A stretch of 64,000 nt of DNA from Bacillus australimaris. GTDB taxonomy: Bacteria; Bacillota; Bacilli; Bacillales; Bacillaceae. Both the position numbers and the translations under genes were made by a program. The first letter of the stretch is position 1; each line of letters opens with the position of its first letter. Below are positions 45,444-53,921 of the stretch, one piece after another. The notes below the pieces were generated by a model that saw only the letters and a program-made list of their open reading frames with translations, did not search any database and was not told where the DNA came from. The DNA lies in NCBI RefSeq assembly GCF_001307105.1, contig NZ_LGYN01000027.1, forward strand, positions 248,001 to 312,000, read 5' to 3'.

Positions 45444-45890
45444 ATGTTTAACAAAATGTTAGTTGCGATTGATGGATCAGACATGAGTGAAAAAGCGTTT
45501 GATGCCGCAGTGCATTTGGCTAAAGAACAGCAGGCCGAACTAAGCATCCTTCATGTGGGGAGAGAAGCCGTCGTCGCGACTTCTTCTCTGACGGGAATTG
45601 TCTATGTGCCCAAACATTTTATTGATGAAATTAGGGACCAGGTTAAAAAAGAAGGCCTGAAAATCCTTGAGAACGCAAAAGAAAAAGCAGCCGAGAATGG
45701 TGTTCAAGCTGAAATCATTTATGCGAATGGTGAGCCGGCACATGAGATATTAAATCATGCAAAAGAGAAAGGCATCAGCTTGATCGTAGTCGGAAGCCGG
45801 GGCATCAGCGGCCTGAAAGAAATGATGCTTGGAAGTGTCAGCCATAAAGTGTCGCAATTATCACCTTGCCCGGTTTTGATTGTTCGATAG
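45444..45890 (+). CDS. yxiE: Universal stress protein family, YxiE
   Basis: A 148-residue UspA-type protein. The N-terminal strand is MLVAIDGSDMSEKA, and the ATP-binding loop is VVGSRGISGLKEMMLGSVSHKV followed by SPCPVLIV, the G-2x-G-9x-G(S/T) pattern. It closely resembles B. subtilis YxiE. Ribosome site AGGCGGGAAG is upstream. It survives from a bglP-bglH-yxiE operon whose first genes are gone or reduced to the fragment just upstream. Function in stress is not defined. Confidence 0.92.
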   Translation: MFNKMLVAIDGSDMSEKAFDAAVHLAKEQQAELSILHVGREAVVATSSLTGIVYVPKHFIDEIRDQVKKEGLKILENAKEKAAENGVQAEIIYANGEPAHEILNHAKEKGISLIVVGSRGISGLKEMMLGSVSHKVSQLSPCPVLIVR

Positions 45891-45894
45891 ATTT

Positions 45895-45927
45895 GTAAAA
45901 AAAGCGCCCTCGGGCGCTTTTTTTATC
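45895..45927. terminator. Bidirectional terminator yxiE / hilA
   Basis: AAAGCGCCC-TC-GGGCGCTTT with flanking A- and T-runs between two converging genes. Confidence 0.92.
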
Positions 45928-46654
45928 TGTTAGAAAAGGTAACTAATAAGATATCTCGATGTGCCCCATCTGCATTGGCAGTGCCGACCGGTGTTACCGC
46001 ATGAAAGACCTTTTGCCCGAGAGCAAGTGTTTCAAGCGGGTCTGTCAGCCGCAGCACTTTATCAATTTGCTTCACAGACGGAGCAATTAAGTTATCCCCG
46101 CCGATCGCATCCTCGCTCAGCTGAAATAGATGGACGAAGACAAGCGGTTCGTCGTCACGATGCAGCCAAATGGGTGAGCTGTATGAAGGCGCGTCAGGTG
46201 TCACTTGATATCTGACTTGGTGGAGCCCGACGATCACTTCTTTCCCCCAATCTACAAAATTGGTTTGGCGGGCCATTTCTACATTTGAATGTATCATTTG
46301 CTGCGTTACAGGATGCTGTAGAAACTCATCTGATATTTTATCGAATTTCCTGACAATACCGCCATCATCATAATTATATTCTTTTGATTGGAAATATCCA
46401 TTATCCGGGTCTAATTCAAGGGTGTCAGAGTCAGGAGCCAGAATATAGCGGGAATGCGCTCTGTAACGGCCTCCTCCTTTAGGATCAGCTTTCAAAGCAT
46501 CATATGTAAGCTGTAATTCGCGCACTTCGTCGTCTGTAGTTTTTTTCTGGTAGAACTCTGCTGGAATATAAGAATAACCGTTTTCCTTTAAATAAGAAGC
46601 ATAGTTAGCAATATCGGATGTTGAATTTTTTTGTGTTTTTGAAACTTGAACCAT
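45923..46654 (-). CDS. hilA: 2-oxoglutarate/Fe(II) L-isoleucine 4-hydroxylase-type dioxygenase
   Basis: A 243-residue member of the 2OG-Fe oxygenase family that contains L-isoleucine dioxygenase (IDO) of B. thuringiensis, which makes (2S,3R,4S)-4-hydroxyisoleucine. The iron site is His-x-Asp in WLHRDDEPLVFVHLF and the distal His in KVFHAVTPV; the Arg of AHRDILLVTF binds 2-oxoglutarate. The length matches IDO (about 240). Divergent from an SDR and an EamA exporter as described for the hilA/hilB/rhtA cluster. Substrate specificity is inferred; related enzymes also hydroxylate other aliphatic residues. Confidence 0.85.
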   Translation of the reverse strand: MVQVSKTQKNSTSDIANYASYLKENGYSYIPAEFYQKKTTDDEVRELQLTYDALKADPKGGGRYRAHSRYILAPDSDTLELDPDNGYFQSKEYNYDDGGIVRKFDKISDEFLQHPVTQQMIHSNVEMARQTNFVDWGKEVIVGLHQVRYQVTPDAPSYSSPIWLHRDDEPLVFVHLFQLSEDAIGGDNLIAPSVKQIDKVLRLTDPLETLALGQKVFHAVTPVGTANADGAHRDILLVTFSNR

Positions 46655-46822
46655 ATAGATCGCCCCTTAAAAAGTAGATGATTTTTCTGGTGATTTCCTG
46701 TATAATAGCAAACATGGAAAATAGAGGATGTAAAGACAATGCTAAATTATTTGTAATATATTGTCAAACTGTAGTATTCAGATTATTGAAAATTACCAAA
46801 ATGAAAAAAGGCAGAATATAAA

Positions 46823-47566
46823 ATGATGAACAAAAAGAATTTAATGATCACTGGGGCAAATAGCGGGATCGGCTTCGCGGCGGTAAAGCAATTTCTAGCT
46901 GACGGCTTTCGGGTCGTTGGAGTGGATATTCAAACAAATAAAATGTCAGAATTTATAGTAAATGATGACTTTCATATGGTTGAGGCTGACTTGTCTGATG
47001 TTCAGCAGGCTGAATCGTTGTTGCCACAGCTTGAACAACGCCAATTGATTCCGGACATCTTAATCAATGCAGCAGGAATAAGGGAAATCACCCCTGTCCT
47101 TGAATTATCAGCAGAATCATTCAAAAAGGTCATAGACATTAATCTCACGGCAGTTTTTATTCTTTCTAGAGATACGGCAAGGCTGTGGTCTAAGCTGGGG
47201 AAACGAGGCTGTATGATCAATATCGCCTCTGTGTCCGGGCTGATGGCAGAGCCTGCGCGGGCAGCCTATGTGTCTTCCAAGCATGCGCTCATCGGACTGA
47301 CGAAGCAGCTCGCTATGGAATTCGGGTCAACGGGCATCAGGGTGAATAGCATTTCACCTGGCGTGATCCGAACAGAATTAACGGAAGAGTATTTTCAAAA
47401 CGATGAAATGGTTCAGCTGATCAAAGATAACCACGCCCTTCATACGTGGGGGCAGCCGGATGATATCGTTTCCTGTATGAAGTATTTAGCTTCGGATGAG
47501 GCACAATTTATTACAGGCTCAAACTTTGTCATAGACGGCGGCTGGACAGCCGGCAAGAAACTATAA
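46823..47566 (+). CDS. hilB: Short-chain dehydrogenase, probable 4-hydroxyisoleucine dehydrogenase
   Basis: A 247-residue classical SDR. The NAD site is TGANSGIGFAAVK (near residue 10), the NAG motif is INAAGI, and the catalytic Ser...Tyr-x3-Lys is IASVSGLMAEPARAAYVSSKHA. GVIRTELTEEYF and FVIDGGWTAG complete the fold. In B. thuringiensis HilB oxidises 4-hydroxyisoleucine to 2-amino-3-methyl-4-ketopentanoate. Assignment here rests on the family plus its dioxygenase and exporter neighbours. The ribosome site is weak. Confidence 0.8.
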   Translation: MMNKKNLMITGANSGIGFAAVKQFLADGFRVVGVDIQTNKMSEFIVNDDFHMVEADLSDVQQAESLLPQLEQRQLIPDILINAAGIREITPVLELSAESFKKVIDINLTAVFILSRDTARLWSKLGKRGCMINIASVSGLMAEPARAAYVSSKHALIGLTKQLAMEFGSTGIRVNSISPGVIRTELTEEYFQNDEMVQLIKDNHALHTWGQPDDIVSCMKYLASDEAQFITGSNFVIDGGWTAGKKL

Positions 47567-47568
47567 TA

Positions 47569-47604
47569 AAGAGAAAAGCACCTTACAGCTGGGGTGCTTT
47601 TCCC
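47569..47604 (+). terminator. Hairpin between hilB and rhtA
   Basis: GAAAAGCACC / GGGGTGCTTTTC stem, then few T residues (TTTTCCC). Rather weak as a terminator; it could give partial read-through to the exporter gene. Confidence 0.6.
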
Positions 47605-47633
47605 TATACATAATTGGAGGTAGAATACGCTTG

Positions 47634-48569
47634 ATGCAGCAAGATCTCTCAATCACACCAAAACAAAAATCAACAGCCGTGCTGAAAATGGTCATCTCCA
47701 TGGTGATTTTCGGTTCCATCGGCTTTTTCTCAGAGCATACTAATTTGCAGTCATTTGAATTGGTCTTTGTCCGCTGCCTTTGCGCGACGGTATTTTTAAG
47801 CTTTTGCTGGCTGGCATCCGGACAGTATAAAACCGAAAAGTGGAGCAAGAGAGATGTGCTGCAAACATTGGCGTGCGGTTTCTTTCTCGTATTCAACTGG
47901 GTCTTCTTATTTAAGTCTTTTGAAGAAACGTCTGTCACGATCGCCATCTCGGTTTATCACCTTGCACCGGTGCTTGTTCTTCTTCTAGGTAGCATCATCT
48001 ACAGAGAGAGATTAAATGTCATTTCCGTCAGTTCCATTATCATCTGTTTTCTGGGAACTGTGCTGATTTCCGGGATTAACGGCAGCACTTCATTGACACA
48101 GCTGATGGGATCTGGCATCATTTGGGCAGTTCTCGCTGCACTGTTTTATGCGTTAACAACTTTAGTGGGAAAAGGAATTCAAAACCTCAGCCCTTACACG
48201 ACCACCTTCCTGCAAACTGGTTTAGGGGTTATTATCCTGATTCCGTTTATTCACTTCGACGCTTTTACCAACCTGTCTCAAGGAAACTGGATCATGGTGG
48301 TATCTACTGGTATCATCCATACAGGTATTGTGTATTTGCTGTTTTTTGATAGTTTGCGATTTTTATCAACGAAGTTTATTTCAATCATTGTCTTCCTAGA
48401 CCCGGCTGTCGCGATCGTGCTGGATACCGTCTTCACAGGCTTCCGCCCAGACCTCTATCAAACACTGGGCATCGTAATGATCTTTGCAGGTATGACTTTG
48501 ACGCTTGTCAGGAGGCGGGGAAAGGGGGATATGGTTGCTGAGGATAAGGATATTGAGCAAATTCACTAA
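47634..48569 (+). CDS. rhtA: EamA/RhtA-type amino-acid or metabolite exporter
   Basis: A drug/metabolite transporter of 311 residues with about ten membrane helices in two EamA repeats (MVISMVIFGSIGFFS ... and SGIIWAVLAALFYALTTLVGKG ...). It ends in a charged cytosolic tail. GGAGG lies upstream; a TTG three bases earlier (47631) is also possible. The B. thuringiensis hil cluster carries an rhtA exporter, so export of the hydroxylated amino acid or its keto product is a reasonable inference. Confidence 0.82.
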   Translation: MQQDLSITPKQKSTAVLKMVISMVIFGSIGFFSEHTNLQSFELVFVRCLCATVFLSFCWLASGQYKTEKWSKRDVLQTLACGFFLVFNWVFLFKSFEETSVTIAISVYHLAPVLVLLLGSIIYRERLNVISVSSIIICFLGTVLISGINGSTSLTQLMGSGIIWAVLAALFYALTTLVGKGIQNLSPYTTTFLQTGLGVIILIPFIHFDAFTNLSQGNWIMVVSTGIIHTGIVYLLFFDSLRFLSTKFISIIVFLDPAVAIVLDTVFTGFRPDLYQTLGIVMIFAGMTLTLVRRRGKGDMVAEDKDIEQIH

Positions 48570-48578
48570 TAAAAAAAT

Positions 48579-48607
48579 GTAAAAAGGCCTAAGCGGCCTT
48601 TTTTTGA
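48579..48607 (+). terminator. Terminator of rhtA
   Basis: AAAAAGGCC-TAAGC-GGCCTTTTTTT hairpin. Confidence 0.9.
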
Positions 48608-48769
48608 TTCTTAAAATAAACATTCCAGAAAACATATTGTAATCATATTTTAATGACGATAACATGTTAAATCAATAATACAGTTATTTCAAATTGCGCG
48701 GTGAATCATTGAATCACTTGTTAAGGATTTGATGCAAGTATCATAAAGGATTTTAATGAATGTTACCAT

Positions 48770-49993
48770 TTATTTAGCAGAAGTAACATATACGTTCTTA
48801 CCAGAATTCACACCAGTAATTAAAATAATGACTGAAATGAAGATTAGCATTAACAGAGGCACAGTCCAATGATAAGTAACGTCATGTAACCAACCGAATA
48901 AAATAGGACCTATAGCTGCTAATAGATAGCCTAAAGATTGTGCCATACCAGATAATTCTGCTGCTTCTTGTATATTTTTGGTGCGTAAACTAAAAAACAT
49001 CATGGCTAAGCTAAAGGCCATTCCAATGCCAATCCCAATCATTATAATCCACAGAGGTATAAAGAAAGACACTCCAAATAAAATTCCCAATAAACCAACA
49101 ACAAGCAAGAGAAAAGAAATCAATACTAATATCTGTTGCTTGCTAAAATGTCCAGCTAAAATAGGTACAATAAATGTAGCAGGAAGCATTGAAAGTTGCA
49201 TTAATGAAAGCATCCATCCACCTTCATTAGTATTTAGCCCTTTAGTTTCAAGAATTTCAGGAAGCCATGAAATTACTGTGAAAAATATGAAGGACTGAGT
49301 CCCCATAAACAACGTAACATTCCACGCCATCTTTGAACGCCAAAGGCTGATAGAATTTTTCTTATTTTCTTTTTGAAAAAAATCCACAGATTCTGGGTTG
49401 TTCTTTAATTGTGGTATCCAAAATATCATGGTAAGAAGAGTTAAGAATCCCCAACAACTCAGGGAGCCTGACCACTCGAAACCTAATGATGAAGAAATAG
49501 GGACGCTAACCCCTGAACCAATAGCTCCAAATAAATTCATAGAAACTGCATATACGCCAGTCATCAAACCTAATTTTTTTGCAAATTGATGTTTAATGAA
49601 GCTAGGTAATAAAACATTACAAACCGCGATAGATGAACCTATTATGATGGTACCTAAAAATAACGTGTCCACTCTACCAACAGAGCGTATTCCAATTCCA
49701 ACTAATAATAATGTTATTGCCATAAACAGTGTTGATTCAATGCTGAAATGACGAGTGATCTTAGGGGCAAAAGGAGAAAACAATGCGAATGTGAATAAAA
49801 CGGCTGTAGGAATTGTACCAGCTAATGTGTTAGAGATCTCAAGATTATCACGAATGGAAGATAATACTGGACCAACTGCTGTAATTGGAGCCCTAAGATT
49901 TGCTGCAATTAGAATAACACCAACAACAGTCAGTATCCTCTTTTTTGTCTGCATACTTGATCTTTGCTCTTGCTCTATTTGTGGAATTCTCAT
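48770..49993 (-). CDS. CynX/NimT-type MFS transporter
   Basis: A 407-residue major-facilitator protein with about 12 membrane helices. The family block is AANLRAPITAVGPVLSSI at the N-terminus, followed by ARNLG-like motifs, typical for the cyanate/nitroimidazole transporter branch. The ATG at 49993 lies 14 bases after GGAGGGGG; the longer frame from 50038 contains that site. It is downstream of a DapA-type lyase on the same strand (86-base gap), so the two may share a transcript. Substrate unknown. Confidence 0.82.
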   Translation of the reverse strand: MRIPQIEQEQRSSMQTKKRILTVVGVILIAANLRAPITAVGPVLSSIRDNLEISNTLAGTIPTAVLFTFALFSPFAPKITRHFSIESTLFMAITLLLVGIGIRSVGRVDTLFLGTIIIGSSIAVCNVLLPSFIKHQFAKKLGLMTGVYAVSMNLFGAIGSGVSVPISSSLGFEWSGSLSCWGFLTLLTMIFWIPQLKNNPESVDFFQKENKKNSISLWRSKMAWNVTLFMGTQSFIFFTVISWLPEILETKGLNTNEGGWMLSLMQLSMLPATFIVPILAGHFSKQQILVLISFLLLVVGLLGILFGVSFFIPLWIIMIGIGIGMAFSLAMMFFSLRTKNIQEAAELSGMAQSLGYLLAAIGPILFGWLHDVTYHWTVPLLMLIFISVIILITGVNSGKNVYVTSAK

Positions 49994-50079
49994 GGCAGCT
50001 AAGGCCCCCTCCAAATCTCTTATGGTTAATTGGGACAAGCAGGATTAAATGATTTGAACCTGCTTGCAAGAAATAATAA

Positions 50080-50877
50080 CTATCGAATTGGAGAACGACA
50101 ACTACCTACTTTTATTCCTAAAGCATTGTAATGATTTTTAATATTTACAACTGCGTGTCCACGTGTAACTTTATCGATTAATTTATTTATTTTTTGAAGG
50201 TTCACAGGCTTTTTTGCAACTAAGTCAGTAAAAAATTTTTGAATCTCTTTTGGATAAACATTTCCTACCATACTAGAAAGCCCATTACATCCGTTTAATA
50301 TTTTTTCAGTGATATTTACATCTCCTCCAGCGAACATGATAAAGTCATCTGGTAAAGTTGTATTTTTATGGCGTCTAACATCACTCTCTTCTTTCATACC
50401 AACCAATGTAGCGTGTTTTTGATTAATAAGAGTCTGAAATGAGTCAGCACTCAATTCAAACCCTGTGCGAGAAGGATTGTTATAAAGAACAATGTTTTTT
50501 GAGGTTTGCTCTAATAATTCATTAATGTAAGACATTGCTTGTTCCTGAGTTGGTTGAATATAAGGAGGAAATTGAATTAGAATGGAGTCGAAAACTGAAT
50601 CCTCGAGACGTTCAATTAATGTTATTGCATTTTTTGTCGTTGTAGCTGATACACCAAACATTAGTTCAACATTTTTAAAATCTTGCTGATTAAAAAAATC
50701 AATAATGTGTATCCTTTCTTCAATACTCATTGAGTTTTGTTCACCTGTAGTTGCAGATACGAGTAGTGAGTCAATACCATTTTCAGCTAAATATTCAACA
50801 ATTGGTTTAAATCCATCCAAGTATAGACTTTCATCTTCGTGAAACGGGGTTGGAATTGCTACATTTAAATTCTTCAC
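50080..50877 (-). CDS. DapA/NanA-superfamily lyase
   Basis: A 265-residue TIM-barrel aldolase of the DapA family. The TTGE motif is in SATTGEQNSMS, the Tyr motif is YNNPSRTGFE (YNxPxRTG), and the Schiff-base Lys is in VGMKEESDV. It is about 25 residues shorter than standard DapA and lacks a clear C-terminal helical part. Placed with a CynX-type transporter and opposite a LysR regulator, it more likely serves catabolism of a carboxylic acid than lysine synthesis. Substrate unknown. Confidence 0.82.
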   Translation of the reverse strand: MKNLNVAIPTPFHEDESLYLDGFKPIVEYLAENGIDSLLVSATTGEQNSMSIEERIHIIDFFNQQDFKNVELMFGVSATTTKNAITLIERLEDSVFDSILIQFPPYIQPTQEQAMSYINELLEQTSKNIVLYNNPSRTGFELSADSFQTLINQKHATLVGMKEESDVRRHKNTTLPDDFIMFAGGDVNITEKILNGCNGLSSMVGNVYPKEIQKFFTDLVAKKPVNLQKINKLIDKVTRGHAVVNIKNHYNALGIKVGSCRSPIR

Positions 50878-51175
50878 TTGATTTAACCTCCTACAATAAA
50901 ATTTCTATAACTTATAAAAAATGTTACTTGTTCTTGTTATATCTACTGACCTCCTTTACACGATCTGAAGGATTTCTTTGTATAAGAATTTTGCATTTAA
51001 GTCTGGCCTTCATGTAATAGTCTAGGACACTTTTTTTAATAGAACAATTCAATTATTTATATAATAACTATAGTTTCTAACTATGGTATAATTTGTATAA
51101 TGATGTATATTAGATGACAATATTTAAAAATCGTCAGGTTTGTTCTTATAAAAATTATCATTGGGAGTCGAAAGA
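50878..51175. other. Divergent promoter region (lyase / LysR)
   Basis: About 300 AT-rich bases between two divergent genes. They must hold both promoters and a LysR binding site. The stretch ATAGTTTCTAACTAT (51069-51083) is an inverted repeat with the T-n11-A form common to LysR targets. Confidence 0.5.
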
Positions 51176-52090
51176 ATGGAATTAAGACAATTGGAGTATT
51201 TTTATGCAATGTGTCAAGAACTGCATTTTACAAAAGCTGCAGAAAAGGTTGGAATATCTCAACCATCTTTAAGTCAGCAAATCAAACTTTTAGAGCATGA
51301 AATAGGAACACCTTTGTTTGATCGTATTGGTAAGAAAACGACTCTTACTGAATCTGGAAAGCTTCTGTTAAAATATACTCGTAATATTTTTCACGAAATT
51401 GAACAGGCGAAAATATCGATCAATGAATTGAATGGACTTCAAAGAGGATCAATCTCAATTGGGACATTACTAACAGTAGAGAATTATCTTATTCCACCAG
51501 CATTATTTAAATTTCATCAGCAATACCCAGCTGTTAAAATTTCTGTACTAGGTCTGCGTACTGGGGATATTCAAAAACACTTAATAGAAAATAAAGTGGA
51601 CTTAGGGATTGTCTTTTTACCAATGAAAGGGGATGAATTTGAAACAATCTCTCTATACACTGAAGATATGGCTTTTGCAGTACCTGTTAAACACCCCCTA
51701 GCACAAAACGAAATGTTGGGGCTAGAAGTATTAAAGGAAACCGCTTCAATTTTGTTTCCTGAGCAATTTTTCATCAGACAATTTATAAACAAAAATTGTA
51801 AGGATATCGGTTTTGTACCGGATCCTATTTTTGAAGTAACAACTATGCAGTCATTAATTAATATGGTGGTAGATGGCATAGGGATAACGGTCTTACCGAC
51901 CCCTTATCTTGAATATCTAAGCGAACCTCAATTAAAGATTATTCCTATAAAGAACGCTCATCTTATTAGAAGTGTAGGAATCGTTTATAGGAAGGACAAA
52001 CATCTAGGAGCAGCCATTCATATTTTCATTGATATATTAAAAGAGATTGCTTTTGGTTTGAACTATGTTTATGAGTCGAGAAAGAAGTAA
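51176..52090 (+). CDS. LysR-family transcriptional regulator (CynR-like)
   Basis: A 304-residue regulator. The HTH is MELRQLEYFYAMCQELHFTKAAEKVGISQPSLSQQIKLLE at the N-terminus, shown by the LHFTKAAE and SQPSLSQQI motifs; the rest is a periplasmic-binding-like effector domain. The ATG at 51176 follows GGGAG. It is divergent from the DapA-type lyase and CynX-type transporter and is likely their effector-responsive regulator. Confidence 0.88.
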   Translation: MELRQLEYFYAMCQELHFTKAAEKVGISQPSLSQQIKLLEHEIGTPLFDRIGKKTTLTESGKLLLKYTRNIFHEIEQAKISINELNGLQRGSISIGTLLTVENYLIPPALFKFHQQYPAVKISVLGLRTGDIQKHLIENKVDLGIVFLPMKGDEFETISLYTEDMAFAVPVKHPLAQNEMLGLEVLKETASILFPEQFFIRQFINKNCKDIGFVPDPIFEVTTMQSLINMVVDGIGITVLPTPYLEYLSEPQLKIIPIKNAHLIRSVGIVYRKDKHLGAAIHIFIDILKEIAFGLNYVYESRKK

Positions 52091-52535
52091 TGAATTTTTG
52101 GGGAAGTAAAAAAGACTCTTAGAGAAAAAAACAGCTCTTAAGGGTCTATTTTTATATGAGGACGAGCTGATATTTGCCAGAAAAAACGATGACCAAGATT
52201 GATGATTAGGAATTATATATAAAATCATCACCTGAAATAGAGCAACTTCTATGCAGAAGTTGCCCCGTATGTTATTCACTAATTCAATGACTCAAGGTGC
52301 TAGTTATAATTAAAGTCACTGCTGTTGCAACTGATTGTGCCGATTTCTAGTTATTCCTATATCTATAAGAAAACCTTATTAGCAATAGATAATACTTAAG
52401 AGCATGAAAATAGCTGAAAATCCAAACTGCAAAGGTGCAATTTTTCTCTTGAAGATTAGAGAAACACTCATATAATGCAAACTGTCAGTAGCCAGTATGG
52501 CATTGTTTACTTCTTTGTAGAAAAGAAATAAGAAA
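52091..52535. other. Intergenic region after the LysR gene
   Basis: An imperfect terminator hairpin lies at about 52111-52152. The remaining 380 bases contain several short out-of-frame ORFs but nothing with a good start or family motif. Confidence 0.55.
52111..52155 (+). terminator. Probable terminator of the LysR gene
   Basis: AGACTCTTAGAG / CTCTTAAGGGTCT imperfect stem, then T-rich. Confidence 0.6.
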
Positions 52536-52955
52536 TTATTTTATTTCCTCATCCATCACTTTCTTATATTTTTCAAACTCAGAATCCTTCATTTCTCCGT
52601 TCATTTGTAACAGGAAGTTCCCTTTTGAATATGTGTGAGAGAAGAACATAGATCCAGCATTTCCTAATTCATCATAATAAGATTTGGCCTGGTTAAGGTC
52701 AGCTTCATTTCCAAATTTAAAAATCCTTCCACCAGCATTTTCGCCTAAAGAAGGAATGAGAATCCTTTTTCCTTCTTCTCTTATATTTCCAAACTCTTTT
52801 TGTTTAAGATCAGTTGGTTTTTCTGCTTCAAGCCCAGCACTTTTGAAAGCTTCAATGATGTTGTCTGCGGTGAGCTGTTTTTTAGTAGATGCTGCACTGC
52901 TACAAGCTGTTAACAATAGTAAACATGTAAAAAATAATACAAAATATTTCTTCAT
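52536..52955 (-). CDS. Putative lipoprotein
   Basis: A 139-residue protein with signal peptide MKKYFVLFFTCLLLL and lipobox LTAC (Cys at about residue 17), so it is predicted to be membrane-anchored outside the cell. The mature part has no known motif but contains GEN-AGGRIFKF and SYYDELGNAG segments. The ATG at 52955 follows AGGAGG; a 45-residue longer open frame is ignored. Function unknown. Confidence 0.8.
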   Translation of the reverse strand: MKKYFVLFFTCLLLLTACSSAASTKKQLTADNIIEAFKSAGLEAEKPTDLKQKEFGNIREEGKRILIPSLGENAGGRIFKFGNEADLNQAKSYYDELGNAGSMFFSHTYSKGNFLLQMNGEMKDSEFEKYKKVMDEEIK

Positions 52956-53122
52956 AGTAGAGCCTCCTGATTGATAGATGCATAAGGATCTTACAATAAG
53001 TAATGCCTTTTTACTATCCTTTCGACAAAAATAGACAAATATGAAAAAACAAAGGAAAGGTAAAATGATAACATTCTGGTGAATACACAATTGATAAAAT
53101 ATTTAGTGAGGAGGAGAAAGAA

Positions 53123-53818
53123 ATGAAGTCATTATTACTAATTGGACAATCAAATATGGCGGGGCGCGGCTTTAAACATGGAGTGCCTCCGATTTATAAT
53201 GAAAGAATCATGATGCTGCGAAATGGTAGATGGCAAATGATGACTGAGCCTATTCATTTTGATAGGCCGGTAGCTGGATGGAGCATGATTTCGTCATGCT
53301 ATAAGTGAAGCTAAATTTGCAAAGGAAAATAGCGAATTGGTCGGGATATTATGGCATCAAGGAGAAAGTGACAGCCAAGATGGGAAATACAAAGATTTTT
53401 TGATGAACTAAGAACTGAATTATCTGTACCTAACATACCGCTTGTGATAGGAGGTTTGGGCGATTTCTTGGGAAAGACAGCATTTGGCGCAGGATGTATG
53501 AAATATCAACTGATAAATGAGAAACTACAAAAATATGCACATCATCATGAAAATCGTTATTATGTTACTGCCAAGGGCCTTGCATCTAACCCAGACGGAA
53601 TTCACATCAATGCGATGTCCCAGAGAATATTTGGCATAAGATATTATGAAGCATTTCGAAATAAAGAACATGTACATGAGCCGTTAACAAATGAAAAAGA
53701 GTTAGTGAATGAATGTCATAATAGAATGAATACCTCAGCAGAGAAAACATATATAGCACTAGAACAGTTCACGCTTGGGAGGATGACTTACGAAGAGTTG
53801 CTGAAGGCCATGCAGTAG
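53123..53818 (+). pseudogene. SASA-family (sialate O-acetylesterase-like) hydrolase, frameshifted
   Basis: The first frame starts MKSLLLIGQSNMAGRG, the SGNH nucleophile motif, and stops at 53308. A second frame (about 53290-53405) reads HAISEAKFAKENSELVGILWHQGESDSQDG, the family's GxxW-HQGE-D motif. A third frame from about 53406 reads ELSVPNIPLVIGGLGDF and ends with NPDGIHINAMSQRIFG, the catalytic Asp-x-x-His block. One T missing in a T-run near 53400 and a small loss near 53290 explain the breaks. All catalytic parts are present but split. Confidence 0.85.
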
Positions 53819-53860
53819 TGATAGACGAAACATAACATATATCTTGAAAGGATGATTGTG

Positions 53861-53890
53861 GTGGTGAAAACAGATAAAGTCTCCTCCTGA
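53861..53890 (+). CDS. cat translation-attenuation leader peptide
   Basis: GTG-GTG start, then codons for KTDKVSS and a TGA: nine residues, MVKTDKVSS. This is nearly the leader of the inducible cat-86 gene of B. pumilus as I remember it. GGATGATT lies upstream as ribosome site. A ribosome stalled by chloramphenicol on this leader would open the stem that hides the cat ribosome site. Confidence 0.85.
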   Translation: MVKTDKVSS

Positions 53891-53917
53891 ATACATGAAA
53901 TCACATTCAGGAGGAGA
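53880..53917 (+). promoter_or_regulatory. Translation attenuator stem-loop of cat
   Basis: Perfect 13-base arms TCTCCTCCTGAAT (53880-53892) and ATTCAGGAGGAGA (53905-53917) with a 12-base loop. The right arm contains the cat ribosome site GGAGG, and the left arm overlaps the end of the leader peptide. This is the known mechanism for cat-86 and plasmid cat genes. Confidence 0.93.
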
Positions 53918-53921
53918 TAAA

